Shown here: positions 54,632 to 64,000 of the stretch, piece after piece | Layout of the letters: each line of letters begins with the position of its first letter | Numbering within the stretch: position 1 is the first letter of the stretch | NCBI RefSeq assembly: GCF_001659605.2 | Contig: NC_035164.2 | Coordinates: 6,623,622-6,687,621 of the forward strand | From: Manihot esculenta | Taxonomy: Eukaryota > Streptophyta > Magnoliopsida > Malpighiales > Euphorbiaceae | Direction of reading: 5' to 3' | Length of the DNA: 64,000 nucleotides | The notes under the pieces: model-generated | The model's input: the letters and a program-made list of their open reading frames with translations, nothing else | Told to the model about the DNA's origin: nothing | The model's database searches: none | Position numbers and translations under genes: made by a program

Positions 54632-55595
54632 TCAAAATAGATATGGATACTGCTGGAGCATAGACTCCCGCGTCTCCCATGTGCACTCTTCTAAATTATG
54701 GTGGTTCCATAACACTTTCACCATCGGAATCTCCTTGTTCCTTAGCTGTCTGATCTGCGTGTCCAGAATCCGCACTGGCTGCTCTATATAGGTGAGATCT
54801 GTATGAATCTCCACCTCAGGCTCACTCAGAATCTGATTCGGATCTGACACAAACTGTCGTAGCATAGAAACATGAAATACCGGGTGAATCCTCTCCATAG
54901 AAGCAGGTAAATCCAGCCTATACGATACATTTCCGATCCTCTGCAACACCTCAAAGGGTCCAATGTACCGTGGAGCCAATTTACCTTTCTTGCCAAAACG
55001 AACCACTCCTTTCATTGGAGACACTTTCAGCAATACCCAATTACCCTCTTGAAACTCTAACTGTTTTCTGCGAACGTCTGCATAACTTTTCTGTCTACTC
55101 TGAGCTGTTCTGATTCTCTCTCTGATCATGGGCACCATTCTACTGGTAATGTCTACTAACTCTGGCCCTGCAAGAGCCTTCTCTCCTACCTCTTCCCAGC
55201 AAACAGGGGATCTGCACTTCCTCCCATACAAAGCTTCATAAGGAGCCATCCCAATGCTAGCATGATGGCTGTTATTGTAGGCAAACTCCACCAAAGGTAG
55301 ATGCTGCTTCCAAGAACCGCCAAAGTCTAACACACATAGGCGAAGCATATCCTCTATGGTCTGGATGGTCCTTTCTGACTGTCCATCAGTCTGTGGGTGG
55401 AAAGCAGTACTAAAATCCAATCTCGTGCCCATCGCACTTTGCAGACTCCGCCAAAAGCGAGAGGTAAACTGAGGTCCTCTATCTGAAACTATGGACACTG
55501 GAACTCCATGCAATCTCACTATCTCATCCAGATAGACCTGAGCCAACTTATCCACAGAATAGTTACTCCGTACTGGAAGAAAAGGCGCCTTTTTA
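54632..55595 (-). CDS. Gypsy C Pol C-terminal fragment: integrase core and chromodomain (inverted)
   Basis: Minus-strand continuation of the polyprotein. The open frame from 55555 codes for 307 residues, and homology extends upstream to 55595 (KKAPFLPVRSNYSVDK). DDE core pieces: [19 protein letters not shown] (second Asp) and [13 protein letters not shown] (Glu). Next comes the GPY-type region (GKLAPRYIGPFEVLQRIG) and the chromodomain at the end ([20 protein letters not shown]). The first catalytic Asp (MDFVVGLP) lies in the forward piece ending at 52376. About 40 bp that should join the two parts are missing. It has no start or promoter of its own, so it is a displaced fragment and not a gene. 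Confidence 0.9.
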
Positions 55596-56143
55596 TGTAA
55601 CAGCCCGGCCCCGTACGACCGGCCCTGTTACCGCTCACAGCCCGTGACCTTCCTCTGGGCCCAGCCACTGTGAGCAGCTCTTAACATCCCTTCACCCTCA
55701 CGGGTTCCGGGCAGGATTTGTCCCTCGGGGGAGCCATTACGGCCCGCCCTAGCCCGAGTGGATTTGGCCCAATTCCTTCCTCTGGGAATTAGGTCGCCTC
55801 CCCCACTGCTCGAACCCTTGACCTCCCACTTTAAGGGAATAGTCTGGTGAGAGTGAGTACCAATTGTGCCAACAATTGGTACTCACTCTCACCAGACTAT
55901 TCCCTTAAAGTGGGAGGTCAAGGGTTCGAGCAGTGGGGGAGGCGACCTAATTCCCAGAGGAAGGAATTGGGCCAAATCCACTCGGGCTAGGGCGGGCCGT
56001 AATGGCTCCCCCGAGGGACAAATCCTGCCCGGAACCCGTGAGGGTGAAGGGATGTTAAGAGCTGCTCACAGTGGCTGGGCCCAGAGGAAGGTCACGGGCT
56101 GTGAGCGGTAACAGGGCCGGTCGTACGGGGCCGGGCTGTTACA
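55596..56143. repeat. Perfect palindrome: two 272-bp arms around a 4-base loop
   Basis: The left arm 55596-55867 and right arm 55872-56143 are reverse complements; I found no mismatch reading them through. The loop is GCCA (55868-55871). Outer ends are TGTAACAGCCCGG.../...GGGCTGTTACA, and each outer end can fold on itself (GTAACAG...CTGTTAC within ~35 bp). Each arm contains a tRNA-like stretch with a B-box-like GGTTCGAGCAG (right arm 55923-55933), suggesting a Pol III-type element in inverted duplicate. It is G+C-rich, has no coding and no similarity to anything else in the window. Confidence 0.93.
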
Positions 56144-56148
56144 GGCGG

Positions 56149-57036
56149 CCGAACCTGGTTTCTGCCAGAAGGGCAGAAACTTGGTTCACATGAACCCCTT
56201 GCCTCCCAAAACCTCAAATCATGCATAAATCTCAACCAAAACATGCATACAAGTTCCTAGGGGTCTCAAACAGTCATATACCCCAACTACAACACTTCAA
56301 ATACACCCAATCAACACACATTGTTCAAAACATCAAGATTAACCCATAACTCAACATATAACCTAACATGCATTTCTACCCATAGATCTTGCATAAAACT
56401 TACTTAAAACACATAAGGAGCTTAAGATCGGCCCTTACCTCTTGAAGATCGAGAGGGAGACGACCTAAACTTGGAGATCCACGAAAATGAGCTCCTGAGT
56501 TCCCAAAGCTCCAAAACTTGGTTTAAATGCTCAAAACTTGCAATGTGAGTTTAAAACTCAAGAAAAATGGAAGAGATTTGGAAGAAGAACACAAGAGTTG
56601 CAAAGGGAAGGTCGGAAGCTTGCTGTGGCCGAAAATGGGAGAAAACTCGCCCATTTCGGCTAAGTGCCCCTTTTTATAGGTGGTTGGCCAGGCCACGTTC
56701 GGGGGCCGAATGTGCCTCCGCATCCATGCAATGTTCGGCGGCCGAACTTGAGGTTCGGCGGCCGAACCTGGACTTCCCTCACTTATGCTTTCGGGGGCCT
56801 AAAGCACTCCCGAAGTGCATGCATGTTCGGCGACCGAACTTGGGATTCGGCGGCCGAACCTGAGTTTTCCTCCAATGCTATTTTCATGCAAAAACTCATT
56901 TAATTTCATACTTAAAACCCTTAAAAACATGAAAACATTTTACAAAAACATGATTTTACCCTACTAGAGGCTTCCGACATCCGAGATTCCACCGGACGGT
57001 AGGAATTCCGATACCGGAGTCTAGCCGGGTATTACA
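56149..57036 (-). repeat. Gypsy B 3' LTR, proximal part
   Basis: Rest of the split LTR after gypsy C (the GGCGG duplication is at 56144-56148). It matches the right LTR from 63778 on. It holds palindromes at 56730-56860 and the minus-strand TATA CTATAAAAAG at 56670-56680. Ends GGGTATTACA. Confidence 0.93.
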
Positions 57037-57056
57037 TTCTCCCCCCCTTAAGAACA
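57037..57056 (-). promoter_or_regulatory. Gypsy B polypurine tract
   Basis: C-rich run after the left LTR; on the element's strand it reads TTAAGGGGGGGAGAA directly before the LTR. Confidence 0.82.
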
Positions 57057-57133
57057 TTCGTCCCCGAATGTTCCACAACTAGCACATGCACAGAATCATC
57101 ACCACATACACATAAAACACATAGAGACTAACC

Positions 57134-60100
57134 TTAAAAGAGATGAGGATATTGCCGGAGCATAGACTCCCGTGTCTCCCAAGTGCATTCTTCCAGATTG
57201 TGGTGGTTCCACAGGACTTTCACCATCGAAATTTCCTTGTTTCTCAATTTCCTGATGTGTGTGTCTATGATCCGTATTGGCTGTTCAACATAAGTGAGAT
57301 CCTCTTGGATCTCCACATCAGGCTCACTAAGAACCTTGCCCGGATCTGACACGAACTTCCTCAACATAGAAACATGGAAAACCGGATGGATTCTTTCCAT
57401 TGAAGCAGGTAAATCCAGCTTGTACGGTACATTCCCAACCTTTTGCAAGATTTCAAAGGGTCCAATGTACCGTGAAGCCAGCTTACCTTTCTTCCCAAAG
57501 CGAACCACTCCTTTCATTGGAGACACTTTAAGCAATACCAGATCCCCCTCCTGAAACTCTACTAGTCTTCTGCGGATGTCTGCATAACTCTTCTGTCTGC
57601 TTGCAGCTGTTTTGATTCTTTCTCTGATCATGGGCACCACCCTGCTGGTGATCTCTACTAGCTCGGGTCCTGCTAAGGACCTCTCTCCTACCTCTTCCCA
57701 GCAAACAGGTGATCTGCACTTCCTTCCATATAAAGCTTCATATGGGGCCATCCCGATGCTAGCATGATGACTGTTATTGTAGGCAAACTCCACCAAAGGT
57801 AGATGCTGCCTCCAAGAACCGCCAAAGTCCAGCACACACATTCTGAGCATATCTTCTATGGTCTGGATGGTCCTCTCTGACTGTCCGTCCGTCTGTGGAT
57901 GGAAGGCAGTACTGAAATCCAACCTGGTACCCATGGCATCCTGCAGACTCCGCCAAAACCTGGAGGTGAACTGGGGCCCTCTATCTGACACTATAGAAAC
58001 AGGAACCCCATGCAGTCGGACTATCTCATCAACGTACACCTGCGCCAACTTGTCCACAGAATAGCCACTCCTGACAGGGATGAAGTGAGCAGATTTGGTG
58101 AGTCTGTCCACAATCACCCATATGGAGTCCAATCTGTTGGACGTCGCCGGTAACCCCACTACGAAGTCCATAGCTATATTCTCCCATTTCCACTCTGGAA
58201 TAGGTAGCGGGTTAAGCATTCCAGCCGGCTTCTGATGTTCCAGCTTCACCCTCTGACACACTTCGCAGGCTGACACAAACTGTGCCACTTCTTTCTTCAT
58301 AGCTGGCCACCAATAAACCTTCTTCAAATCTTGATACATCTTGGTGGCTCCGGGGTGAATGCTGTATCTTGCATTATGAGCCTCTCTCATAATGTCTCCT
58401 TTTAGCCCTATGTCATCTGGTACACACAAACGACTCCCATAGCGGAGGATCCCCTTATTGTCAAATCTGAACTCACTGTCCTTGCCTGACTGAACAGTCC
58501 TGGCAATCTTCACTAACTCTGGGTCCTCATGCTGTTTCTGAGCCACTTGCTCCAGAAACACGGGTGTCACTTTCATCTGAGCAACCAAGGCGCCTGTACC
58601 AGACAACTCCAACTGTAGACCTTCCTCAATGAGCTTGTAAAACTCCTTCACCACTGGTCTCCTCTCTGCCGTGATGTGGGATAGACTGCCTAGTGACTTC
58701 CGGCTTAGGGCGTCTGCCACGACATTCGCCTTACCCGGATGATACTGAATCTTGCAATCATAGTCACTTAGCAGCTCTACCCATCTCCTCTGTCTCAAAT
58801 TCAAATCTCTTTGACTCAGGATGTATTGCAGGCTCTTATGATCTGTAAAGATCTCACATTTAACCCCATAGAGGTAGTGCCTCCACATCTTGAGTGCAAA
58901 GATTACTGCTGCCATCTCAAGGTCATGCGTGGGGTAATTCAACTCATGCTTCTTCAGCTGCCTAGAAGCATAAGCAATCACCCTCTCCTTCTGCATAAGC
59001 ACACAACCCAGTCCCACACGGGACGCATCACAAAAGACTGTAAAGTCCTCATCACTAGATGGCAGAGCTAAAACTGGTGCTGAAGTCAACCTTTTCTTGA
59101 GCTCTTCAAAACTCTCCTCGCACTGGTCGGTCCACAGAAACTTCTGATTCTTCCTGGTTAGTCTGGTCAGAGGAGCTGTAATTTTCAAGAAGTCCTGAAC
59201 AAACCTCCTGTAGTAACCTGCCAAACCCAAGAAACTCCTGATCTCCGTCACTGAAGTGGGTCTAGGCCAGTTAGCCACAGTTTCTGTCTTCTTGGGGTCC
59301 ACCTCTATCCCATTCTCTGACACTACATGCCCCAAGAACGAAATGCTCCTCAGCCAGAACTCACACTTGGAGAACTTGGCATACAAGCCATGTTCCCTCA
59401 AGGTCTGTAGAACCAACCTCAGATGATGGGCATGCTCCTCTGCATTCCTGGAATACACTAGGATATCATCTATGAAGACAATAACGAAGTGATCCAGGTA
59501 CTGGCTAAACACTCTGTTCATGAGATCCATGAATGCTGCAGGGGCGTTGGTTAACACAAACGGCATTACAAGGAACTCAAAATGCCCATATCTGATCCTG
59601 AAAGCTGTCTTTGGCACGTCCTCTTCCCTGATCCTCAACTGATGATACCCGGACCTCAGATCTATTTTGGAGAAACAACCCGCTCCTGCTAGCTGGTCGA
59701 ATAGATCGTCGATCCTTGGCAATGGGTACTTGTTCTTGGTAGTGACTTTGTTCAACTGCCTGTAGTCGATACAAAGTCTAAGGGATCCATCCTTCTTCCT
59801 CACAAACAAAACTGGAGCACCCCAGGGTGAGGTACTCGGTCGGATGAAGCCCTTGTCTACCAACTCCTGTAACTGCTCCTTCAACTCTTTCAATTCTGCT
59901 GGCGCCATCCTGTAGGGAGGGATAGAGATCGGTCGGGTTCCAGGCATCAGTTCTATCTCGAACTCTATCTCCCTAGCAGGTGGTAAACCTGGCAGCTCGT
60001 CTGGGAACACATCTAAGAACTCTCTAACCACTGGCACCGAGGCGGGCTCTCTAACCTGACTATTTAGCTCTCTCACATGAGCCAAATACCCCTGACATCC

Positions 60101-60766
60101 CCTCCTGAGCAACCTACGAGCCTGAAGAGCTGATATCAGACCTCTAGGTGTACCCCTCCTGTCTCCTCTGAAGACAACCTCAGACCCATCCTGACCTCTG
60201 AACCTGACTACCTTGTCCCTGCAGTCCAAGGTAGCACCATGGGTAGATAGCCAGTCCATCCCTAGAATGACGTCAAAATCTGTCAAATCTAGAACCACTA
60301 GGTCGGCGGACAAGCATCTCCCCTCAACAAATACAGGACTACACTGGCAGACTGACTCTGCCACAGATGGATCACACTTGGGTCCACTGACCCAGAGAGG
60401 ACACTCTAACCCAGAAGTCATCAGACCTAACCTCCCCACGGCTCTCGGAGCAATAAAAGAATGAGATGCACTAGGGTCCATCAATGCATAAACATCCGAA
60501 CAACCTATGACGAGATTACCTGCCACCACGGTGTTGGATGCGTCTGCCTCCTGCTGTGTCATTGTGAAGATCCGTGCTGGGGCTGATGGACCTTCACCTC
60601 TGAAACCCGCTGAAGAAGAGGCTGCTCCTCTCCCTCTGCCTCTGCCACTGGCTGAGTCATGGCTGGAGCTGCTGGCTGCGCTACACTGCCTGAAGCTGTC
60701 TACTGGGACTGAGCCATCGGGGCCGCTCTTGGACAATCTCGAGCTATATGCCCCTCCTGACCACAT
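57134..60766 (-). CDS. Gypsy B Pol (protease, RT, RNase H, integrase, chromodomain)
   Basis: 1210-codon open frame. Approximate residues: protease ~94 ([11 protein letters not shown], where gypsy C has DPGAS), DVILGMDWL ~165; reverse transcriptase ~280-460 with FIDDILVYS near 430; RNase H from ~575 ([15 protein letters not shown]); integrase zinc domain ~805-840 ([21 protein letters not shown]); DDE triad in MDFVVGLP ~865, [12 protein letters not shown] ~925 and [11 protein letters not shown] ~965; GPY-type region ~1080; chromodomain ~1160-1210. The RT motif that is MPFGLTNAP in gypsy C reads MPFVLTNAP here, a change at a normally invariant Gly, so activity is doubtful. The first ~35 codons are an out-of-frame reading of the Gag linker. 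Expression would need the upstream LTR at 62400+. Confidence 0.93.
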   Translation of the reverse strand: MWSGGAYSSRLSKSGPDGSVPVDSFRQCSAASSSSHDSASGRGRGRGAASSSAGFRGEGPSAPARIFTMTQQEADASNTVVAGNLVIGCSDVYALMDPSASHSFIAPRAVGRLGLMTSGLECPLWVSGPKCDPSVAESVCQCSPVFVEGRCLSADLVVLDLTDFDVILGMDWLSTHGATLDCRDKVVRFRGQDGSEVVFRGDRRGTPRGLISALQARRLLRRGCQGYLAHVRELNSQVREPASVPVVREFLDVFPDELPGLPPAREIEFEIELMPGTRPISIPPYRMAPAELKELKEQLQELVDKGFIRPSTSPWGAPVLFVRKKDGSLRLCIDYRQLNKVTTKNKYPLPRIDDLFDQLAGAGCFSKIDLRSGYHQLRIREEDVPKTAFRIRYGHFEFLVMPFVLTNAPAAFMDLMNRVFSQYLDHFVIVFIDDILVYSRNAEEHAHHLRLVLQTLREHGLYAKFSKCEFWLRSISFLGHVVSENGIEVDPKKTETVANWPRPTSVTEIRSFLGLAGYYRRFVQDFLKITAPLTRLTRKNQKFLWTDQCEESFEELKKRLTSAPVLALPSSDEDFTVFCDASRVGLGCVLMQKERVIAYASRQLKKHELNYPTHDLEMAAVIFALKMWRHYLYGVKCEIFTDHKSLQYILSQRDLNLRQRRWVELLSDYDCKIQYHPGKANVVADALSRKSLGSLSHITAERRPVVKEFYKLIEEGLQLELSGTGALVAQMKVTPVFLEQVAQKQHEDPELVKIARTVQSGKDSEFRFDNKGILRYGSRLCVPDDIGLKGDIMREAHNARYSIHPGATKMYQDLKKVYWWPAMKKEVAQFVSACEVCQRVKLEHQKPAGMLNPLPIPEWKWENIAMDFVVGLPATSNRLDSIWVIVDRLTKSAHFIPVRSGYSVDKLAQVYVDEIVRLHGVPVSIVSDRGPQFTSRFWRSLQDAMGTRLDFSTAFHPQTDGQSERTIQTIEDMLRMCVLDFGGSWRQHLPLVEFAYNNSHHASIGMAPYEALYGRKCRSPVCWEEVGERSLAGPELVEITSRVVPMIRERIKTAASRQKSYADIRRRLVEFQEGDLVLLKVSPMKGVVRFGKKGKLASRYIGPFEILQKVGNVPYKLDLPASMERIHPVFHVSMLRKFVSDPGKVLSEPDVEIQEDLTYVEQPIRIIDTHIRKLRNKEISMVKVLWNHHNLEECTWETRESMLRQYPHLF

Positions 60767-62127
60767 CTAAAACAGGCTGTAGTCCCTAACCGACAAACTC
60801 CCTTGTGTGGTCTACCACACCTCGCAAAAACTGCATTATCCGCACCAAAGCTTGAGCCACTCCCAAATCCCAGACTGGACTTGACTTTGTTCCAGAACTT
60901 ATTCTTCTTACCCTTGGGCTTACCCCATCTCTTACTACCTGAAGCTGCTGCACTCAAGGTAGAGGGATCTAACCTTCCCCCACCCGGAGTTTTAGAACCG
61001 GAAGACTGTGCCACTGACTGCTTGACTGTCCCCTGAATGATGGCACTAGCCTCCATTTTCCTGGCCATATCTACTATGGCATGGAAGCTCTCCCTGTCCG
61101 CTGACTGAATCAAGGAGGAATACCTGGAATGAAGTTTCATGACATACCTCCTTGACCTCTTTGAATCTGTGTCCAGACTCTGCCCAGAAAAAGGCAACAG
61201 CTCCATAAATCTGTCGGTGAACTCCTCCACACCCATTTCATCCGTCTGCCTCAACTGTTCAAACTCTATCATCTTCAGCTCCCTTGAACTATCGGGAAAA
61301 GCCCATCCTGCAAACTCGTTTGCAAACTCTTCCCAAGTCATGCTGTCCACTCTCGGGTTCACATAATTCTTGAACCACTCTCGTGCCTTCTTGCACTTAA
61401 GTGTGAACCCAGCCATCTGAATGGCTCTACTATCATCAGCCCCAATCTCATCTGTGATCACTTTAACCCTTTCAAGATACACAAATGGGTCATCCCCTTT
61501 TTCATACTGAGGAGCACCCAATTTCATGTAGTCAGTCATCTTAACCTTGCTCCCATTGGCTGAGCTAGGTCTAGGTGGCTGAACAACTGGGGCTGCTGGT
61601 TCTGCAGGTGGTGGAGGTGGTACAACATTTTCTGAGGTAGGGTTTGCTGGATTTGGATAGTAGGGCGGAGGTGGATACATTGGGTACTGAGAGTACGGTG
61701 GGTAGTATGGTGGGTATGGCATCTGTGTGGGATAAGGGGTGAAACTAGGGTAATCCGATGTACCTCCCATCGAATACCCGGGATGTTGTGAGAAATGTGG
61801 GTAGTGAGGTGGCTGTACAAATCCCGAGGCCTGAGTGCCTCCTTGGGACTCTCCCATTCCTTCTTCTGACATACTGACTCCCAAACTGCTATCCCTCCTC
61901 TGTTCTACGTCCATATCATCCCCCATATCCTCTGACGCTCCTCCCTGAACTGTTCCTCTGACTGACCTGCTTCTACCCAGATCCAGAGACCTTCTAGGGT
62001 CTCTTGCTGCTCTTTCTCTGTTAGACCTACTAGACATTGCCCTAGGCAATGCTGGAGGACGGGCGCTCATGCCCTCATCCTCAGGTGGTACTCCAGTCAA
62101 TCTTGCTGATCGACGAGTTCCTCTCAT
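60700..62127 (-). CDS. Gypsy B Gag
   Basis: 475 codons from 62127, where [12 protein letters not shown] matches gypsy A and C starts. Arg/Ser-rich N-terminus (~1-90), Pro/Tyr-rich segment (~110-185), capsid domain from ~205 ([43 protein letters not shown]), Ser/Lys-rich linker, and the knuckle [14 protein letters not shown] at the end. It stops at a TAG soon after the knuckle, where gypsy C has Gln. A one-base shift before the Gly/Arg-rich linker then separates it from Pol, with which it overlaps by 67 bp. Gypsy C has Gag and Pol in one frame, so the split is probably damage and not regulation. Confidence 0.92.
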   Translation of the reverse strand: MRGTRRSARLTGVPPEDEGMSARPPALPRAMSSRSNRERAARDPRRSLDLGRSRSVRGTVQGGASEDMGDDMDVEQRRDSSLGVSMSEEGMGESQGGTQASGFVQPPHYPHFSQHPGYSMGGTSDYPSFTPYPTQMPYPPYYPPYSQYPMYPPPPYYPNPANPTSENVVPPPPPAEPAAPVVQPPRPSSANGSKVKMTDYMKLGAPQYEKGDDPFVYLERVKVITDEIGADDSRAIQMAGFTLKCKKAREWFKNYVNPRVDSMTWEEFANEFAGWAFPDSSRELKMIEFEQLRQTDEMGVEEFTDRFMELLPFSGQSLDTDSKRSRRYVMKLHSRYSSLIQSADRESFHAIVDMARKMEASAIIQGTVKQSVAQSSGSKTPGGGRLDPSTLSAAASGSKRWGKPKGKKNKFWNKVKSSLGFGSGSSFGADNAVFARCGRPHKGVCRLGTTACFRCGQEGHIARDCPRAAPMAQSQ

Positions 62128-62384
62128 CCTGTTTTCTGAAAAACAGTACACAACACATAAACATTAGCATTATATGGTTCATGTGGGCACACATGAACCC
62201 TCATCACATACATCACGTATCATAGCATATCATTAATGCACATGCTTATCATCATGGCATTTCACATCATCATGCAAGACAGGACTCCACATCCTATCCT
62301 AGTGGACATGATCTTTCCTATTGTGCTTGACCTTCTATAACATCTATGAGCCCGACACTCTAGGTCCGACCATATGAACCTAGG

Positions 62385-62396
62385 GCTCTGATACCA
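62385..62396 (-). promoter_or_regulatory. Gypsy B primer binding site (tRNA-iMet)
   Basis: GCTCTGATACCA on the plus strand, TGGTATCAGAGC on the element's strand, three bases inside the right LTR. Confidence 0.9.
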
Positions 62397-62399
62397 CTC

Positions 62400-64000
62400 T
62401 GTAACGACCCGAAAATCAGACCGCTACCGGCGCTAGGATCCGGGTCGACTTAAGGCCGCCGGGACCCGTAGCAAGCCTGACATAAAACCTGTGAACCTGT
62501 ATAATCCCATACATGATCAACAACATGCATAAAAATTAAAACTTTTCTTTCCATACTCATCAACCAAACTCAACCTGTGCATAACATTAACATAACATTG
62601 ATCCCTCTGTGGGATCTCATCTGTACCCCCAATGGGTGGTATAACATTTGTTGAGTTGGTTTACATAAACATCATAAAAATCTCTAAGATCATGTGTTAA
62701 AAAGGGATACAACAATCTATGGTCAAGCACACACTAACATCCATAAACCTCATTACATGACTATACTGTACTTCTACATTACAATTTGATCATGTCCATT
62801 GCTAGCTATTACATAAGCATGACTTCTTTACTCTATCCGGACTCCCGCACTATACTGTACCTGCAAGCCTGGGGGTAAAGGGAGAGGGGTGAGCTAGAAG
62901 CCCAGTGAGTAGAGCTAGTAAAACACATTAACACTATGCTCAAATGGAATGCATCATAACACAAACAATTCACATAAGGGTTGGGTGAACTTGTCACCAA
63001 TTAGTCCAAGTTAACTCTGTGCCAGGCCTGTAGAATGGGGTCCTGGTCTTTCCTGTCAGAACATACTTTACTTACCATTTCCCCAGGGCCTCCTCTGAGC
63101 TCCTGGTCTTCGAGTCTCGTAACCGTGCTAGACCATAGGATGGGATCCTGGTCTTTCCTTACTCTGTGCCAGGCCTGTAGAATGGGGCCTGGTCTTTCTT
63201 ACTCTGTGCCAGGCCTGTAGCATGGGGCCTGGTCTTCCTGTCATGGACTAATTGGGTCATCCAACATTCACCCACATCAACAACAATCGATGCAATGCGG
63301 CATATTCGTGAATACTAATGCAATCATCCTATTGCATAATCATGATGCATGAAATATGATAAAACATTTAATTTAAAAGATTGAGTTTAGTTCCACTCAC
63401 CTCTGGCTGACTCTGACAACACCGAAGCAGCTGAACTCACTGCTGGGGTCCTCGGTTCCTCGGGTCCGAACCTACACAGGTGGACTCAAATGAGGGACCA
63501 ACACACCTGAGCAAAACTATAAACTACTCCCCAAAAACTCCCTAAAACATCATGAAAACATCACATAAAAACATGCAAGAAATGGCTGAACAGGGCACTT
63601 TCGGCGGCAGGTTCGGCGGCCGAAAGTCCCTCCAGAGCCGAAAGTCAGGCAGGTTCGGCGGCACCTTCGGCGGCCGAAACTCCCAGACAGAGACGAAAGT
63701 CTTCTTTCGGGGGCAAGCTTCGGCAGCCGAATGCTGCCTCCACAAGGGGGTTCGGCGGCCGAAACTCCCTTCGGCGGCCGAACCTGGTTTCTGCCAGAAG
63801 GGCAGAAACTTGGTTCACATGAACCCCTTGCCTCCCAAAACCTCAAATCATGCATAAATCTCAACCAAAACATGCATACAAGTTCCTAGGGGTCTCAAAC
63901 AGTCATATACCCCAACTACAACACTTCAAATACACCCAATCAACACACATTGTTCAAAACATCAAGATTAACCCATAACTCAACATATAACCTAACATGC
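62400..64000 (-). repeat. Gypsy B 5' LTR (right copy, truncated by window end)
   Basis: 1601 bp visible, nearly identical to 44703-46080 plus the following part at 56149 onward. It shows the undisturbed site into which gypsy C jumped in the other copy (around 63770-63785). It includes the minisatellite (63016-63242) and palindromes (63598-63785). Confidence 0.95.

Larger units (their letters stand above)
46081..56143 (+). mobile_element. Gypsy C: young gypsy element with inverted 3' third and terminal palindrome
   Basis: Inserted into the gypsy B left LTR with duplication GGCGG. The plus-strand part, 46081-52376, is LTR, primer site, gag and pol up to the integrase. From 52377 to 56143 everything is inverted: the second LTR (52377-54555), polypurine tract, the pol 3' end (54632-55595, minus) and a 548-bp palindrome (55596-56143). 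Undoing the inversion gives the ordinary order LTR-gag-pol-LTR, with the palindrome inside the integrase. The inverted block has matching ends, TGTAAC... and ...GTTACA. Confidence 0.9.
44703..64000 (-). mobile_element. Gypsy B: near-intact chromodomain Ty3/gypsy element (runs off the window)
   Basis: Minus-strand element starting at 44703 (TGTAACGACCC). Its left LTR is split by gypsy C; the internal region is 57037-62399 and the right LTR begins at 62400 and leaves the window. It has a perfect primer site, gag and pol ORFs of 475 and 1210 codons and a polypurine tract. The LTRs differ at only a handful of positions over the ~1.6 kb that can be compared. Domain order PR-RT-RH-IN with a C-terminal chromodomain places it among chromoviruses, probably the Tekay/Del group. 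The target duplication cannot be checked because the right end is outside. Confidence 0.93.

Overview
This is nuclear DNA from a flowering plant, almost certainly a eudicot. The evidence is a plastid-targeted GUN4-type gene, plant-type copia and chromodomain gypsy retrotransposons, a plant L1-like LINE, hAT/CACTA/SINE insertions and a very AT-rich intergenic background. The species cannot be fixed from the sequence; a Malpighiales tree or shrub such as cassava or rubber is only a guess. The window is a gene-poor nest of transposable elements around one clear host gene and one tRNA gene.

Layout. (1) 780-4110 and 30054-30950 are two halves of one dead L1-like LINE, forced 26 kb apart. (2) The wedge is two copia elements placed end to end. 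Copia-1 (4111-10313) is itself interrupted by a 1.36-kb hAT-like element (6325-7687, 8-bp target duplication) and a 0.7-kb CACTA-like element (8730-9425, 3-bp duplication). Copia-2 (10319-30048, 5-bp duplication TAAAG) is interrupted by a gypsy solo LTR (11980-14025, duplication ATCGT) and by a young but pol-dead gypsy element, gypsy A (16209-25551, minus strand, duplication TGCAG). (3) 30951-44702 is the AT-rich host island. It holds tRNA-Thr(UGU) (31302-31373, minus), GUN4 (31943-32761, plus), a 490-bp inverted repeat, a truncated copia-3, hAT-like and CACTA-like remnants and a short SINE. (4) From 44703 to the window end lies gypsy B (minus strand), whose left LTR carries gypsy C (46081-56143, duplication GGCGG). 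The 3' third of gypsy C is inverted, and it ends in a perfect palindrome with 272-bp arms.

How the parts relate. All gypsy pieces belong to one chromodomain-bearing lineage whose ~2-2.5 kb LTRs are studded with the palindrome TTCGGCGGCCGAA and carry, at the same place in each LTR, a minisatellite of unrelated sequence. Insertion order can be read from the nesting: LINE, then the copias, then solo LTR and gypsy A; separately gypsy B, then gypsy C, then the inversion. The old elements carry many nonsense codons of the TGG-to-TAG/TGA or CAG/CAA-to-TAG/TAA type, as expected of long-methylated DNA; the younger gypsies B and C keep long ORFs.

The items most worth following are the perfect palindrome, the inversion in gypsy C whose ends are TGTAAC/GTTACA, the inverted LTR pair this creates (a possible hairpin-RNA source), and gypsy A, whose near-identical LTRs contrast with a polymerase lacking the integrase core and a catalytic Asp. 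I found no operon, CRISPR or other prokaryote-type system.
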